This document shows, in pieces, positions 1 to 8,180 of a DNA stretch of 41,611 nt. The DNA comes from an uncultured Balneolaceae bacterium (GTDB taxonomy: Bacteria; Bacteroidota; Rhodothermia; Balneolales; Balneolaceae), in the NCBI GenBank assembly GCA_938091655.1, contig CALKOA010000015.1, positions 1 to 41,611 of the forward strand, given 5' to 3'. The stretch's first letter is position 1, and each line of letters begins with the position of its first letter. The translations under genes were made by a program, and so were the position numbers. Below the pieces are notes generated by a model, which saw only the letters and a list, made by a program, of their open reading frames with translations, made no database searches and was not told the origin of the DNA.

Positions 1-822
1 GATGGATCCCTGATAATTGGTTTGCATGTATTCATCGATATTGTGCACCCAGTCTTGAGTGGGTAGGTCTCGCATCCACCAATGTTGGTCACCAATATGG
101 TTGTGAATCATATCCATAATTACTCGCATATCACGCTCATGAGCGGCATCTATGAGGGCCTTGTACTCGGCGTTAGAACCGTATCGTCGGTCGACTTTGT
201 ACAAGTCTGTTGCGGCATATCCATGATAGGCTCCATACTCAGGTTTCATATCGTTTTCAATGATGGGCGTAAACCAAATAGCCGTCATACCTAAGTCATC
301 CAAGTAGTCCAAATGCTTAGCAACCCCGGCTAAGTCGCCCCCTTGTCGACGTTCTGGATTCGATCGATCGGCCGATTCGAGCATTCCATCAATGGTATCG
401 TTTTCGGGATTCCCGTTGGCAAAGCGGTCGGGCATCATTAGATAAATGACATCAGACGCGTCAAAACCTTGGTTCTTATTGGTTCGATCTTCGCGATTCT
501 TAAGTTCAAAACTTAGGTCTAATTGTTCATCACCACGGCTTAGTACGATAGGAATATCGCCGGCCTCTGCGGATGAATGTACCTGCAGGTAAAGAAATAG
601 ATAATTGGGTGAATCAACGGCAATTTGTTTGGTTAACTGGACCCCCTCATACTCTATCTCTGCTCTATAAAGACCGAGATCAGGCCCATATAATTGAATT
701 TGAACCTCTTCCATAGGCATGTCCACCCACCAAAAAGGAGGATCTACTCGATCTATTTGAGCCTGAGCTTGAGGCTGAAGAGTTAAGATGAAACAACTAA
801 AAAGGATTAAGATTCTAATCAT
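1..822 (-). CDS. SusA-like alpha-amylase / neopullulanase (GH13), 3' part missing
   Basis: Secreted glycoside hydrolase family 13 enzyme that should cleave alpha-1,4 glucans or cyclodextrins in the periplasm or at the surface. I read 274 codons from the ATG at 822 to the window edge; the catalytic nucleophile and acid/base half of the barrel lies outside. Residues 1-20 are a signal peptide ending in a QAQAQ-like stretch. Residues about 21-120 look like the N-terminal beta-sandwich of cyclomaltodextrinases. The GH13 barrel then begins with a MPDRFANG motif, followed by GGDLAGV, YHGYAATD and region I DMIHNHIG, the SusA/neopullulanase pattern. It lies 36 bases downstream of the M20 amidohydrolase on the same strand and may be co-transcribed. 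GH13 membership is secure; exact substrate is not. Confidence 0.88.
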   Translation of the reverse strand, partial: MIRILILFSCFILTLQPQAQAQIDRVDPPFWWVDMPMEEVQIQLYGPDLGLYRAEIEYEGVQLTKQIAVDSPNYLFLYLQVHSSAEAGDIPIVLSRGDEQLDLSFELKNREDRTNKNQGFDASDVIYLMMPDRFANGNPENDTIDGMLESADRSNPERRQGGDLAGVAKHLDYLDDLGMTAIWFTPIIENDMKPEYGAYHGYAATDLYKVDRRYGSNAEYKALIDAAHERDMRVIMDMIHNHIGDQHWWMRDLPTQDWVHNIDEYMQTNYQGSI

Positions 823-858
823 GATGGATAAAACTTGATGGAATGAAGGACTTAATGC

Positions 859-2193
859 TTAGTTACTCGCGCTTTCTAAATAATCAACTACAAGATGGCC
901 TAGCGTTCGAACGCCCAATTCTAAACCGCTCTCATCGATATAGAAATCTGGGGTATGATGACCAGCAGGAGTACCTCCCTCGGGTAAGCCTCCTAGGAAG
1001 AAATATAGACCAGGTATTTGCTGTTGAAAGAAAGAAAAATCTTCTGCACCAGTTATTGCTGGTATGGTTACCACCTTTCCAACACCAGCCGCACTCTCCA
1101 AAGTTGCAACCATTTGACGTGTCAACTCAGGATCATTATAAGTGATAGGGTATCCATGAGAGATGGTCACTTCGGCAAGTGCACCCATAGCCTCAGCTGT
1201 TTTGGTAGCGATGGATTCGACTCGCTCGAAAATGTAATCCCTCATATCATTGTCAAGTGCACGGATAGTACCTTCCATAAAAACTTCTTCAGGAATAATA
1301 TTACTTCGAACGCCACCATGAATTTGACCTACTGTAACCACGGCAGCCTCATTGGTGAGTTCCATGTTTCTGCTTACAATCGTTTGTAGGTTATTGATGA
1401 TTTGTGCGGCAGTTACTATTGGGTCTATACCCGACCATGGGGCTGAACCGTGTGCTTGTTTACCATATACGGTAATCTGAAAAGTATTAGAACTCGCCAT
1501 GATACCGCCCTCTCGATAGGTGATCATTCCAACTGGTGTTGCATCTGAAATATGAAGCCCAAAAATGGCATCTACATCAGGGTTTTTAAGAACGTCTTCT
1601 TTAACCATTAATTCCGCACCACCTTCTTCCCCAGCAGGAGCACCTTCTTCTGCCGGTTGAAAAATAAATTTCACACTTCCTTCAAGTTCGTCCTGTAACT
1701 CTGTTAAAATTTGAGCCACTCCCATAAGTATTGCAACATGAGTGTCGTGTCCGCAAGCATGCATAACTCCCACCTGATTTCCTTGGTATTCACCTATTGC
1801 CGTAGATTTAAAGGGTATATCGGTACGCTCGGTCACTGGTAGGGCATCCATATCGGCACGCAATCCGACAACCGGCCCTGGCTTACCGCCTTCTAAAACA
1901 GCGACTACTCCCGTATGTGCCACTCCAGTCTGCACCTTCAATCCAAGTTCTTCAAGATGAGCGGCAATATATTTTGCGGTTTCATATTCTCTGTTTGATA
2001 GTTCTGGGTTTTCATGGATATGCCGACGCCATTCAATCACTTTATCCTCTAATTCGGTAGCTCTGGTATCGATTAAGGCTTTTAGATTTTGTGCTTGGAT
2101 ATTAGCGGGTATGAACAACCAACATAGGCCTAAGAAGAGCGCTAAGAAAAATTTATGATTGTATAGGTGATAAAAAACGCGACGATGAAGCAT
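859..2193 (-). CDS. Secreted M20 family amidohydrolase (IAA-amino acid hydrolase / hippuricase type)
   Basis: Zinc peptidase-fold amidohydrolase of subfamily M20D, which removes N-acyl groups from amino acids (HipO/ILR1/AmhX relatives). Metal-binding landmarks are the MHACGHDTH motif, the QPAEEG motif with the catalytic and ligand glutamates, the IFGLH histidine, and a C-terminal GAEDFSFF motif with GHHTPDF near the end. The reading frame stays open up to a TTG at 2268, but I choose the ATG at 2193 because it gives a clean signal peptide (basic start, hydrophobic core, cleavage after IQAQ) and 444 residues. It follows nadA on the same strand after 82 bases. Natural substrate unknown; periplasmic scavenging of acylated amino acids is inference. 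Confidence 0.88.
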   Translation of the reverse strand: MLHRRVFYHLYNHKFFLALFLGLCWLFIPANIQAQNLKALIDTRATELEDKVIEWRRHIHENPELSNREYETAKYIAAHLEELGLKVQTGVAHTGVVAVLEGGKPGPVVGLRADMDALPVTERTDIPFKSTAIGEYQGNQVGVMHACGHDTHVAILMGVAQILTELQDELEGSVKFIFQPAEEGAPAGEEGGAELMVKEDVLKNPDVDAIFGLHISDATPVGMITYREGGIMASSNTFQITVYGKQAHGSAPWSGIDPIVTAAQIINNLQTIVSRNMELTNEAAVVTVGQIHGGVRSNIIPEEVFMEGTIRALDNDMRDYIFERVESIATKTAEAMGALAEVTISHGYPITYNDPELTRQMVATLESAAGVGKVVTIPAITGAEDFSFFQQQIPGLYFFLGGLPEGGTPAGHHTPDFYIDESGLELGVRTLGHLVVDYLESASN

Positions 2194-2275
2194 AATTTGC
2201 AGGATTTGTTTAAAAGTGGAATCTTCTTTTGGGCTTACCAAATAAAAGTGACTGCTTATAATAAACAAAAAAAAC

Positions 2276-3385
2276 TTAACTCAACTCAAGCATACGTTCC
2301 AAGGATAGAACGGCATATTTTGCGACCTCTGGATCCACTTTAATACGGTTTACCACTCTACCCGCTTCAATTTCTTCTAATGACCATAGTAGATGAGGTA
2401 GGTCAATTCTATTCATTGTTAAACAGGGGCACATAAACGGATTAAGAGATTCAATTTGTTTGTCAGGATGTTCGGCGATAATGCGATTGACCAAATTCAT
2501 TTCGGTTCCAATGGCCCACTTAGACCCTGATGGAGCAGCTTCGATGGTATTGATTATAAAATTAGTGGATCCGGAATAGTCAGAATGTTGAACGACATCA
2601 AAGGTACATTCAGGATGCACAATGACCTGTATTTCAGGATCGCGCATTTTTGCGTGTTCAATATGTTGAACGGTGAATTTTTCATGTACAGAGCAATGCC
2701 CTTTCCAAAGAATGACTCGAACATCTTCCCATGCGCCATCAAATTCAAATTCATTCGCTATAGGGTCATAGACACACATATGCTCTAGAGCAATGCCAAG
2801 TTCGAAGGCCGTGTTTCGTCCTAAATGCTGGTCAGGTAAGAAAAGTATTCGCTCCTTTTGCTCAAATGCCCATGTTAGCATAGTATGAACATTGCCTGAG
2901 GTTACACATGCTCCTCCATATTTCCCCACAAATCCTTTAATTGCCGCAGTCGAATTTACGTAGGTGAGAGGAAGTATGGTATCCCCCCAAATTTTCTGCA
3001 TACGCTCCCAACCCCGCTCTGTCTGTTCAATATCGGCCATATCTGCCATGGAACATCCTGCTCTCATATCGGGTAAAATTACCTTTACTTCTTCTTTGGT
3101 CAGCATGTCGGCTGTCTCCGCCATAAAATGAACCCCACAAAAAACAATGTATTCAGCCTCTGGCATCTCAGCACAAATCTGAGCCAATTTTAGTGAATCA
3201 CCTCGGGCGTCGGCAAAATCAATAACTTCGTCTTTTTGATAATGATGGCCTGGAATAAATAGACGAGCACCTAAACGGCTTTTAATTTCAGATACACGAT
3301 GTGCCATTTCATCGCTACTTAACTCATAATAGTGATTGGGAATTCTCAGATCGGTTTCTACACCTAATAAGTCGTTTAGCTCCAT
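2276..3385 (-). CDS. nadA: Quinolinate synthase NadA
   Basis: Condenses iminoaspartate with dihydroxyacetone phosphate to quinolinate in de novo NAD synthesis; a cytoplasmic [4Fe-4S] enzyme. The 369-residue length and cysteine spacing match the long NadA type of Bacillus subtilis: C111 (RAGCSMAD), C231 (GHCSVHEKF) and C321 (CPCLTMN), each one residue beyond the B. subtilis cluster ligands 110/230/320 as I remember them. Other family motifs are [36 protein letters not shown] and [10 protein letters not shown]. The ATG at 3385 is the first start. It lies 198 bases downstream of nadC on the same strand, so it may have its own promoter. Its stop is followed at once by a run of eight T on the coding strand. 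Confidence 0.97.
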   Translation of the reverse strand: MELNDLLGVETDLRIPNHYYELSSDEMAHRVSEIKSRLGARLFIPGHHYQKDEVIDFADARGDSLKLAQICAEMPEAEYIVFCGVHFMAETADMLTKEEVKVILPDMRAGCSMADMADIEQTERGWERMQKIWGDTILPLTYVNSTAAIKGFVGKYGGACVTSGNVHTMLTWAFEQKERILFLPDQHLGRNTAFELGIALEHMCVYDPIANEFEFDGAWEDVRVILWKGHCSVHEKFTVQHIEHAKMRDPEIQVIVHPECTFDVVQHSDYSGSTNFIINTIEAAPSGSKWAIGTEMNLVNRIIAEHPDKQIESLNPFMCPCLTMNRIDLPHLLWSLEEIEAGRVVNRIKVDPEVAKYAVLSLERMLELS

Positions 3386-3541
3386 AAGACAAAAAATAAT
3401 CGGTTTAAGCTAAGTTCAAGTTACTTGTGATCGGATCATATACAACAAGTCGGCATTCACGGTTTTTTTATTGTGTGATCTCTATGTTTATACGTGAATA
3501 CGCTTAAGATAGCATTTTAATCGGTAATACGTTATATCACC

Positions 3542-3555
3542 ATAACCTTGGTTAT
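3542..3555. promoter_or_regulatory. Perfect dyad in the nadC-nadA gap (possible operator)
   Basis: ATAACCTTGGTTAT: 6-base arms around TT, perfectly symmetric, 29 bases beyond the nadC stop and 157 bases before the nadA start. The two-base centre is too tight for an RNA hairpin, so a dimeric repressor site is more likely than a terminator. A second, weaker dyad (TGATC-G-GATCA) is at 3428-3438. The rest of the 198-base gap shows no gene and no clear promoter. It matches no NAD-regulator site I can name with confidence. Confidence 0.25.
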
Positions 3556-3583
3556 TCTCTTCAGGGTTCGCATTCAGGCACTT

Positions 3584-4414
3584 TTAATCAATATAAAAGC
3601 TAATATCACATGCCTTTACAGAATGGGTAATCCACCCTACAGAAATTACATCTGCCCCACATCCTTTGTAGGCGGCAATGTTATCAGGATTTATTCCGCC
3701 CGATAGTTCAACAATGATCGATTTCGGAATGTGTTGGCGTAGCTCTTTAACTCGATCTGGAGTCTGGTTGTCCAACATAATTACATCTACTTCGGCGTTC
3801 ACCGCTTGTTGCACTTGATCTAGTGTCTCAACCTCTACTTCAATTTTTATCATATGCCCTTGCTGTTCACGAACCAGTGCTACAGCCTTTTCTATACTTC
3901 CAGCCGCCGTAATGTGATTATCCTTAATCATAACCCCATCATCTAGCCGAAAGCGATGATTAAAACCACCACCACATCGCACAGCGTATTTTTGCACCAT
4001 TCGTAAACCTGGCAACGTTTTACGCGTATCGGTGACTTTAATGCTTGGATCATCTAAGCGCCTAATTAGATCTTGAGTTGAACTGGCAATTCCTGAGAGG
4101 TGTTGCAATAGATTCAAAATGACCCGTTCACCGCTCAGCAAGGTGCCCACTGGTCCATTCACATGGGCAAGAATCGACCCTGCTTCAAAACCTTGACCAT
4201 CTTCAACTAACCAAGAAAGCTCAACGCCCCCATCCAACGCGTTATATACCCTCTCCACAACCTGCATACCTGCAAAAATTCCTGACTGCTTGGCCACGAA
4301 GCGGCCATTTTTTCGGGTTGATGTATCAAAAAGCCATTGGCTAGACCAGTCCCCCATTCCAAGGTCTTCTTCTATGGCTTGTTTAATTAGATGATCTAAG
4401 CTTAATGGGTTCAT
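3584..4414 (-). CDS. nadC: Nicotinate-nucleotide pyrophosphorylase (carboxylating), quinolinate phosphoribosyltransferase
   Basis: Converts quinolinate and PRPP to nicotinate mononucleotide, CO2 and pyrophosphate, the step after NadA. The 276-residue length is normal. Typical motifs: GERVILNLLQHLSGIAS, the TDTRKTLPGLR phosphate/substrate loop, KYAVRCGGGFNHRFRLDDGVMIKDNH, EVEVETLDQ, DVIMLDNQTP and a C-terminal VELSGGI and GADVISVGWITHS. The ATG at 4414 fits the family start (substrate domain begins immediately). It is the first gene of the minus-strand run and is divergent from the cysteine desulfurase at 4553. L-aspartate oxidase (nadB) is not present here, so iminoaspartate must come from a gene elsewhere. 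Confidence 0.97.
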   Translation of the reverse strand: MNPLSLDHLIKQAIEEDLGMGDWSSQWLFDTSTRKNGRFVAKQSGIFAGMQVVERVYNALDGGVELSWLVEDGQGFEAGSILAHVNGPVGTLLSGERVILNLLQHLSGIASSTQDLIRRLDDPSIKVTDTRKTLPGLRMVQKYAVRCGGGFNHRFRLDDGVMIKDNHITAAGSIEKAVALVREQQGHMIKIEVEVETLDQVQQAVNAEVDVIMLDNQTPDRVKELRQHIPKSIIVELSGGINPDNIAAYKGCGADVISVGWITHSVKACDISFYID

Positions 4415-4552
4415 AAGAACTATGTGGGTTTGAGTGGTACTTTTTTAATAATTTACTGATAGTCGTTTTAACCACTTCAAAGTAGGTGTAAGGTACGCAG
4501 ATACCATCACTAAAACACTTTTCTTAGTCTCTTAAAAGTAAAATAAGCGCTA

Positions 4553-5713
4553 ATGATCTATTTGGATTACGCAGCAACCACACCCATGAGCGAGCAGGCC
4601 TTACATACGTATACTAAGGTAGCTAGAGAATATTATGGGAATGCTAGTAGTTTGCATGAAGAAGGCACTCGAGCTCAACAGATTGTTACAGCATCTAAAC
4701 AAGTAATTGCCCAAGCTTTAGGAGCTTCTGGCCGGCATTTACACTTTGTAAGTGGGGCAACGGAAGGAAATTTTTTGGCAATTTATGCATTGTTAGAATC
4801 GGTAAAGCAGCAAGATCCCAGCAAGAATCATATTTTATGTTCTCCAATTGAACATGATTCGGTTCTTCGGGTAATGAATAGGCTGGTAGCCGAGGGGTGG
4901 GAGGTAGAGTATATGCCACTTTTAGACAATGGTAGAGTATGCATTGACCAACTCAAAGAATGTTGTACCGAGTCAACGGCATTAATTGCTTTGCAGCTTG
5001 TTAATTCCGAGTTGGGAACGTATCAACCCGTGGGAGAAATTGCTGAAATTGCACGGAAAATGGACATAAAAGTGCATTGTGATGCGGTTCAGGCATTTGG
5101 AAAAATACCTATAGATGTACAAGCATTGGGAGCTCACTCGCTAAGTATTTCTGCGCATAAAATTTACGGACCCCAGGGTATTGGAGCCATATGGTTAGAT
5201 CCAAAAGTGGAATGGAGCGGATTTTTTCCAAGCGCCACCTCTAAGAAATTTAGACCAGGTACATTAGCCGTTCCATCTATAGCCGCTTTTGCCGTTGCCA
5301 CTAAAGGAATGATCGAAGACATGGAGGCCGAATTTGTGCGGGTGCAACAGCTAAGGGAAGTTTGGTTGGAGGCGTTGGGTGGTATGCCAAACCCTCCAAT
5401 AATTGAGGGAGCTAAGAGCTCAGCCCATCAAAGTCCGTTCATTTTAGGGCTTCGGTTCCCAGGCATGGAAGGGCAATTTTTAATGCTCGAGTGCGATCAG
5501 GCAGGTGTGGGTATATCCACGGGAAGTGCTTGTCAATCTGGAACGGATGAACCTAATGTTAGCATGAAGGCTCTGGGTAGAAGCGAGCAAGAGGCTAGAG
5601 AATTTGTTCGTTTTTCATTTGGTAAGGGTCATGATGTTGAGGAAATACCTCATATTATTGAGAAAATTCGTACTATAGTAGAGCGACATTATTCTCATGT
5701 TTCAACTTTTTAA
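4553..5713 (+). CDS. NifS/IscS-type cysteine desulfurase
   Basis: Pyridoxal-phosphate enzyme that takes sulfur from cysteine for iron-sulfur clusters or thio-modification. The 386 residues begin with MIYLDYAATTP; the PLP lysine is K203 in SAHKIYGPQG, the aspartate is in HCDAVQAFGK (about 177), and the catalytic persulfide cysteine is C327 in STGSACQSG. The short active loop following SAC looks group I (NifS/IscS). It is divergent from nadC across a 138-base gap. In Bacilli and many other bacteria a dedicated NifS paralogue sits next to nadB-nadC-nadA and matures the NadA cluster; the position here suggests the same, as inference. General IscS or tRNA-thiolation duty cannot be excluded. Confidence 0.93.
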   Translation: MIYLDYAATTPMSEQALHTYTKVAREYYGNASSLHEEGTRAQQIVTASKQVIAQALGASGRHLHFVSGATEGNFLAIYALLESVKQQDPSKNHILCSPIEHDSVLRVMNRLVAEGWEVEYMPLLDNGRVCIDQLKECCTESTALIALQLVNSELGTYQPVGEIAEIARKMDIKVHCDAVQAFGKIPIDVQALGAHSLSISAHKIYGPQGIGAIWLDPKVEWSGFFPSATSKKFRPGTLAVPSIAAFAVATKGMIEDMEAEFVRVQQLREVWLEALGGMPNPPIIEGAKSSAHQSPFILGLRFPGMEGQFLMLECDQAGVGISTGSACQSGTDEPNVSMKALGRSEQEAREFVRFSFGKGHDVEEIPHIIEKIRTIVERHYSHVSTF

Positions 5714-5737
5714 TGTTCATTTAAACGTAATTGTATC

Positions 5738-6355
5738 ATGTTTTTTAATCGAATTTCAATCTTTAGTTTTGTTGTTCTATTGATAATGGCTTGTGGCCCC
5801 TCCGAAGCGCAACAAATTAACAATCAAATTACCACTTCTTCTGGGTATACTCCTGAAATTAACCCTAATCCAGACGCACCTGTTCAAATTGTAAAATTTA
5901 GTGACTATCAGTGTCCTGCCTGTAAGTTTTTTGTTCCGATTGAACAAAAAATAAAAGAGGATTACGGCGATCAAGTAAGTATTGTTACGAAACATTTTCC
6001 ATTGTCCATGCATCCATACGCCCATGTTGCCTCTCGTTCTGCAGAAGCAGCTAGAAAACAGGGTAAGTACAAGGAAATGCACGATAAAATATTTGAGGGA
6101 CAAGAAGTCTGGTCCAAAGGCAATGCCGAACGCTTATTTATCGGCTATGCTGAGGAAATTGGTTTAGATACCGAAGTATTTACCGCCGATATGAATTCTG
6201 CCGAAATGAATCAGATTGTGATGGAGCAGCGTAAAGAGGGGGTTCGGATGGGCGTAAATGCAACACCTACATTTTACATCAATGGGATAAAAGTCGAGAA
6301 CAATCCCCAGACCTACATGGGATTTAAAGTTTTAATTGATCGGGAATTGGATTAA
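5738..6355 (+). CDS. DsbA-family thioredoxin-fold lipoprotein
   Basis: Periplasmic thiol-disulfide oxidoreductase of the DsbA/BdbD type. The N-terminus is a lipoprotein signal with LIMAC as lipobox (C19), so it should be anchored to a membrane. The active site is CPAC (C59, C62) within SDYQCPACKF, and the cis-proline loop is ATPTF (about 175-179) followed by YINGI. Between them is the helical insertion typical of DsbA-like proteins. CPxC differs from the strongly oxidizing CPHC of E. coli DsbA, so oxidase or isomerase activity is open. It lies 24 bases after the desulfurase and 50 bases before the carbonic-anhydrase-like gene in the same direction. Confidence 0.9.
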   Translation: MFFNRISIFSFVVLLIMACGPSEAQQINNQITTSSGYTPEINPNPDAPVQIVKFSDYQCPACKFFVPIEQKIKEDYGDQVSIVTKHFPLSMHPYAHVASRSAEAARKQGKYKEMHDKIFEGQEVWSKGNAERLFIGYAEEIGLDTEVFTADMNSAEMNQIVMEQRKEGVRMGVNATPTFYINGIKVENNPQTYMGFKVLIDRELD

Positions 6356-6405
6356 GGTTTTAGGATTTTTATCCACTTCTGGTCACATTAACTCGATAAA
6401 ACGCG

Positions 6406-6954
6406 ATGATACAACCATTTTTAGGTGTTGAACCAATAATTAATCCTACCGCCTTTATTGCCGATAGCGCTGACATTATCGGTGATGTTCATATAGGAGA
6501 AATGTCGAGCGTGTGGTTTAACGTGACCATTCGGGGTGATGTAAATAAGATTCGGATTGGGAACCGTTCGAATGTTCAGGATAATGTGTGTATTCATGTA
6601 ATGAACCAAACGGGCCCAACACAAATTGCTGATGAGGTGACCATTGGTCACGGCGCAGTGGTTCACGGGTGTACGATTCAAAGTCGGGTACTAGTGGGAA
6701 TGAATGCCACCTTACTCGATGGTTGTGTGGTAGAATCGGATGTTATAGTCGCGGCAGGCACCTTGGTTCCTCCAGCTAAGGTGTTGGAAGGGGGTTATTT
6801 GTATATGGGCTCGCCTGCAAAAAAAGTGCGTAAATTGAGTGAGAATGAGCGGGAATCTATTGGTGATTATGCCCAAAATTATGTCCGATACAGTCGCGTT
6901 TATAGAGGAGAGCATTCTTATACGGAAAATCCATTCTATCGCCGCGACCTTTGA
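6406..6954 (+). CDS. Gamma-carbonic-anhydrase family protein (left-handed beta-helix)
   Basis: Hexapeptide-repeat trimer of the YrdA/PaaY/CaiE group. The repeats run from about residue 13 to 140 (NPTAFIADSADIIGDVHIG pattern). All three zinc ligands of gamma carbonic anhydrases appear kept: H64 (CIHVMN), H82 and H87 (GHGAVVHG). The 182-residue length fits the short cytoplasmic members, many of which show weak or no carbonic anhydrase activity, so the function is left open. The final four bases (TTGA, 6951-6954) hold its TGA stop overlapping the TTG start of hemW, implying translational coupling. Confidence 0.9.
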   Translation: MIQPFLGVEPIINPTAFIADSADIIGDVHIGEMSSVWFNVTIRGDVNKIRIGNRSNVQDNVCIHVMNQTGPTQIADEVTIGHGAVVHGCTIQSRVLVGMNATLLDGCVVESDVIVAAGTLVPPAKVLEGGYLYMGSPAKKVRKLSENERESIGDYAQNYVRYSRVYRGEHSYTENPFYRRDL

Positions 6955-8162
6955 GCGGGATTTATGTTCATATCCCATTTTGTAAGCAGGCCTGTTCGTA
7001 TTGCGATTTCTATTTTGTCACTAAATCGGATCAGAAAGAAAACTTTGTTCAGGCTTTAATTGCAGAAATTGCTGCTCTTGAAGGACAGCTGTTTACAGAG
7101 GAAGTGGTTAGAAGCGTATATTTTGGTGGAGGTACGCCTTCACTGTTAAGCGCAGATCAATTGGGGCGTATTATATCCGAATTGGAACGGGTATTTAGCT
7201 TGGAACTGGATGAACTAACCATTGAAATGAATCCTGATAATGTGACTCCTTATTATTTAACGTCGTTAAAGGCTTGTGGGTTTGATCGAATAAGTATGGG
7301 TGTTCAGAGCTTTTCAGAGAAAAGTCTAAATTTTATGAATCGAGCGCACGATCGAAATCAAGCCTTGCAGGCATTAGAAGATATTGTGACATCATCGTTT
7401 GAAAACTATACAGTTGATCTAATTTATGGCCAACCCGATCAAACGAGTGCCGAACTGCAAGAGGATATTGACCAACTCATGGTATTTAATCCTCCCCATA
7501 TTTCGGCATATGCTCTTACCATTGAGCATAATACTCGTTTAGCAAAGCAAGTGGAGCTAGGAAAGGTGAAGCCAGCAGCTGATGATGAGGTGGCTGATCA
7601 AATGGATTTGTTGGCTACATCCTTGATGAAGTATGGACTCGACAGATACGAAGTGAGTAGTTTTGCAAAAGCGGGGTTTGAAGCTAAGCATAATCAAATA
7701 TATTGGGATCATGGAAATTATTTAGGGCTTGGACCAGGAGCTCACTCCTTTTGGTGGCCAAAAACACCCATTGAGAAAGAAAGATTGATGGGCGATGATG
7801 TGGGGTTTTTTAGGGGTTTACCAACTGAACAAGCAGCTGGGTTGCGATGGTCCAACCCTAAAGATCTTACAGGATATATTCATAAGAAAAATGAATACCA
7901 ACAGAGATTGTACAGTCTTGTTGAATCAACTAGCGAGCTTAGTTTGGCGGAAGAATATATATGGCTTGGACTGCGAACTAGTCGCGGATTTGATCGTGGA
8001 GTATTGTCTGAGCGGTATAATTATGAGTGCAACGCAAAACAACAAAACCGATTAGAGGGCCTGGTTAACGATGGAAAAATAACTCAAGATGGTGAGCTTT
8101 TTTGCCTTACTCGTGAAGGTATTCGATTGGCCGATTATATTGCCTTAGATTTGTTGAGCTAA
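6951..8162 (+). CDS. hemW: Heme chaperone HemW (HemN-like radical SAM protein)
   Basis: Radical SAM protein related to oxygen-independent coproporphyrinogen oxidase. The cluster motif is C11-x3-C15-x2-C18 in PFCKQACSYCDF; the next position is DF rather than the fourth cysteine of true HemN (CxxxCxxCxC), which is the signature of HemW, a heme-binding chaperone. FGGGTPSLL, the EMNPDNV segment and MGVQSF are also typical, and a C-terminal HemN_C helical domain follows (EEYIWLGLRTSRGFD). The start is TTG at 6951, overlapping the preceding stop by four bases; the sequence begins MSGIYVHIPFC, exactly where the family starts. 403 residues, normal length. Confidence 0.93.
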   Translation: MSGIYVHIPFCKQACSYCDFYFVTKSDQKENFVQALIAEIAALEGQLFTEEVVRSVYFGGGTPSLLSADQLGRIISELERVFSLELDELTIEMNPDNVTPYYLTSLKACGFDRISMGVQSFSEKSLNFMNRAHDRNQALQALEDIVTSSFENYTVDLIYGQPDQTSAELQEDIDQLMVFNPPHISAYALTIEHNTRLAKQVELGKVKPAADDEVADQMDLLATSLMKYGLDRYEVSSFAKAGFEAKHNQIYWDHGNYLGLGPGAHSFWWPKTPIEKERLMGDDVGFFRGLPTEQAAGLRWSNPKDLTGYIHKKNEYQQRLYSLVESTSELSLAEEYIWLGLRTSRGFDRGVLSERYNYECNAKQQNRLEGLVNDGKITQDGELFCLTREGIRLADYIALDLLS

Positions 8163-8180
8163 TCTAACTAGATTCAGTTA

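Noticed and set aside
843-1389. Plus-strand open frames opposite the M20 amidohydrolase
   Set aside because: The minus-strand gene has all catalytic motifs; the plus-strand frames look like random translation.
3540-3583. tRNA-like stretch with GGTTCGCA in the nadC-nadA gap
   Set aside because: No acceptor stem, anticodon arm or D arm could be paired around it.
4430-4480. Imperfect inverted repeat TTGAGTGGT ... ACCACTTCAA in the nadC-desulfurase gap
   Set aside because: The arms are 32 bases apart and need a one-base insertion to pair; too weak to call an operator.
8161-8174. AATCTA-AC-TAGATT dyad between hemW and the HU-LysM gene
   Set aside because: Only 5-6 pairs with a very small loop and no T run; not convincing as a terminator.
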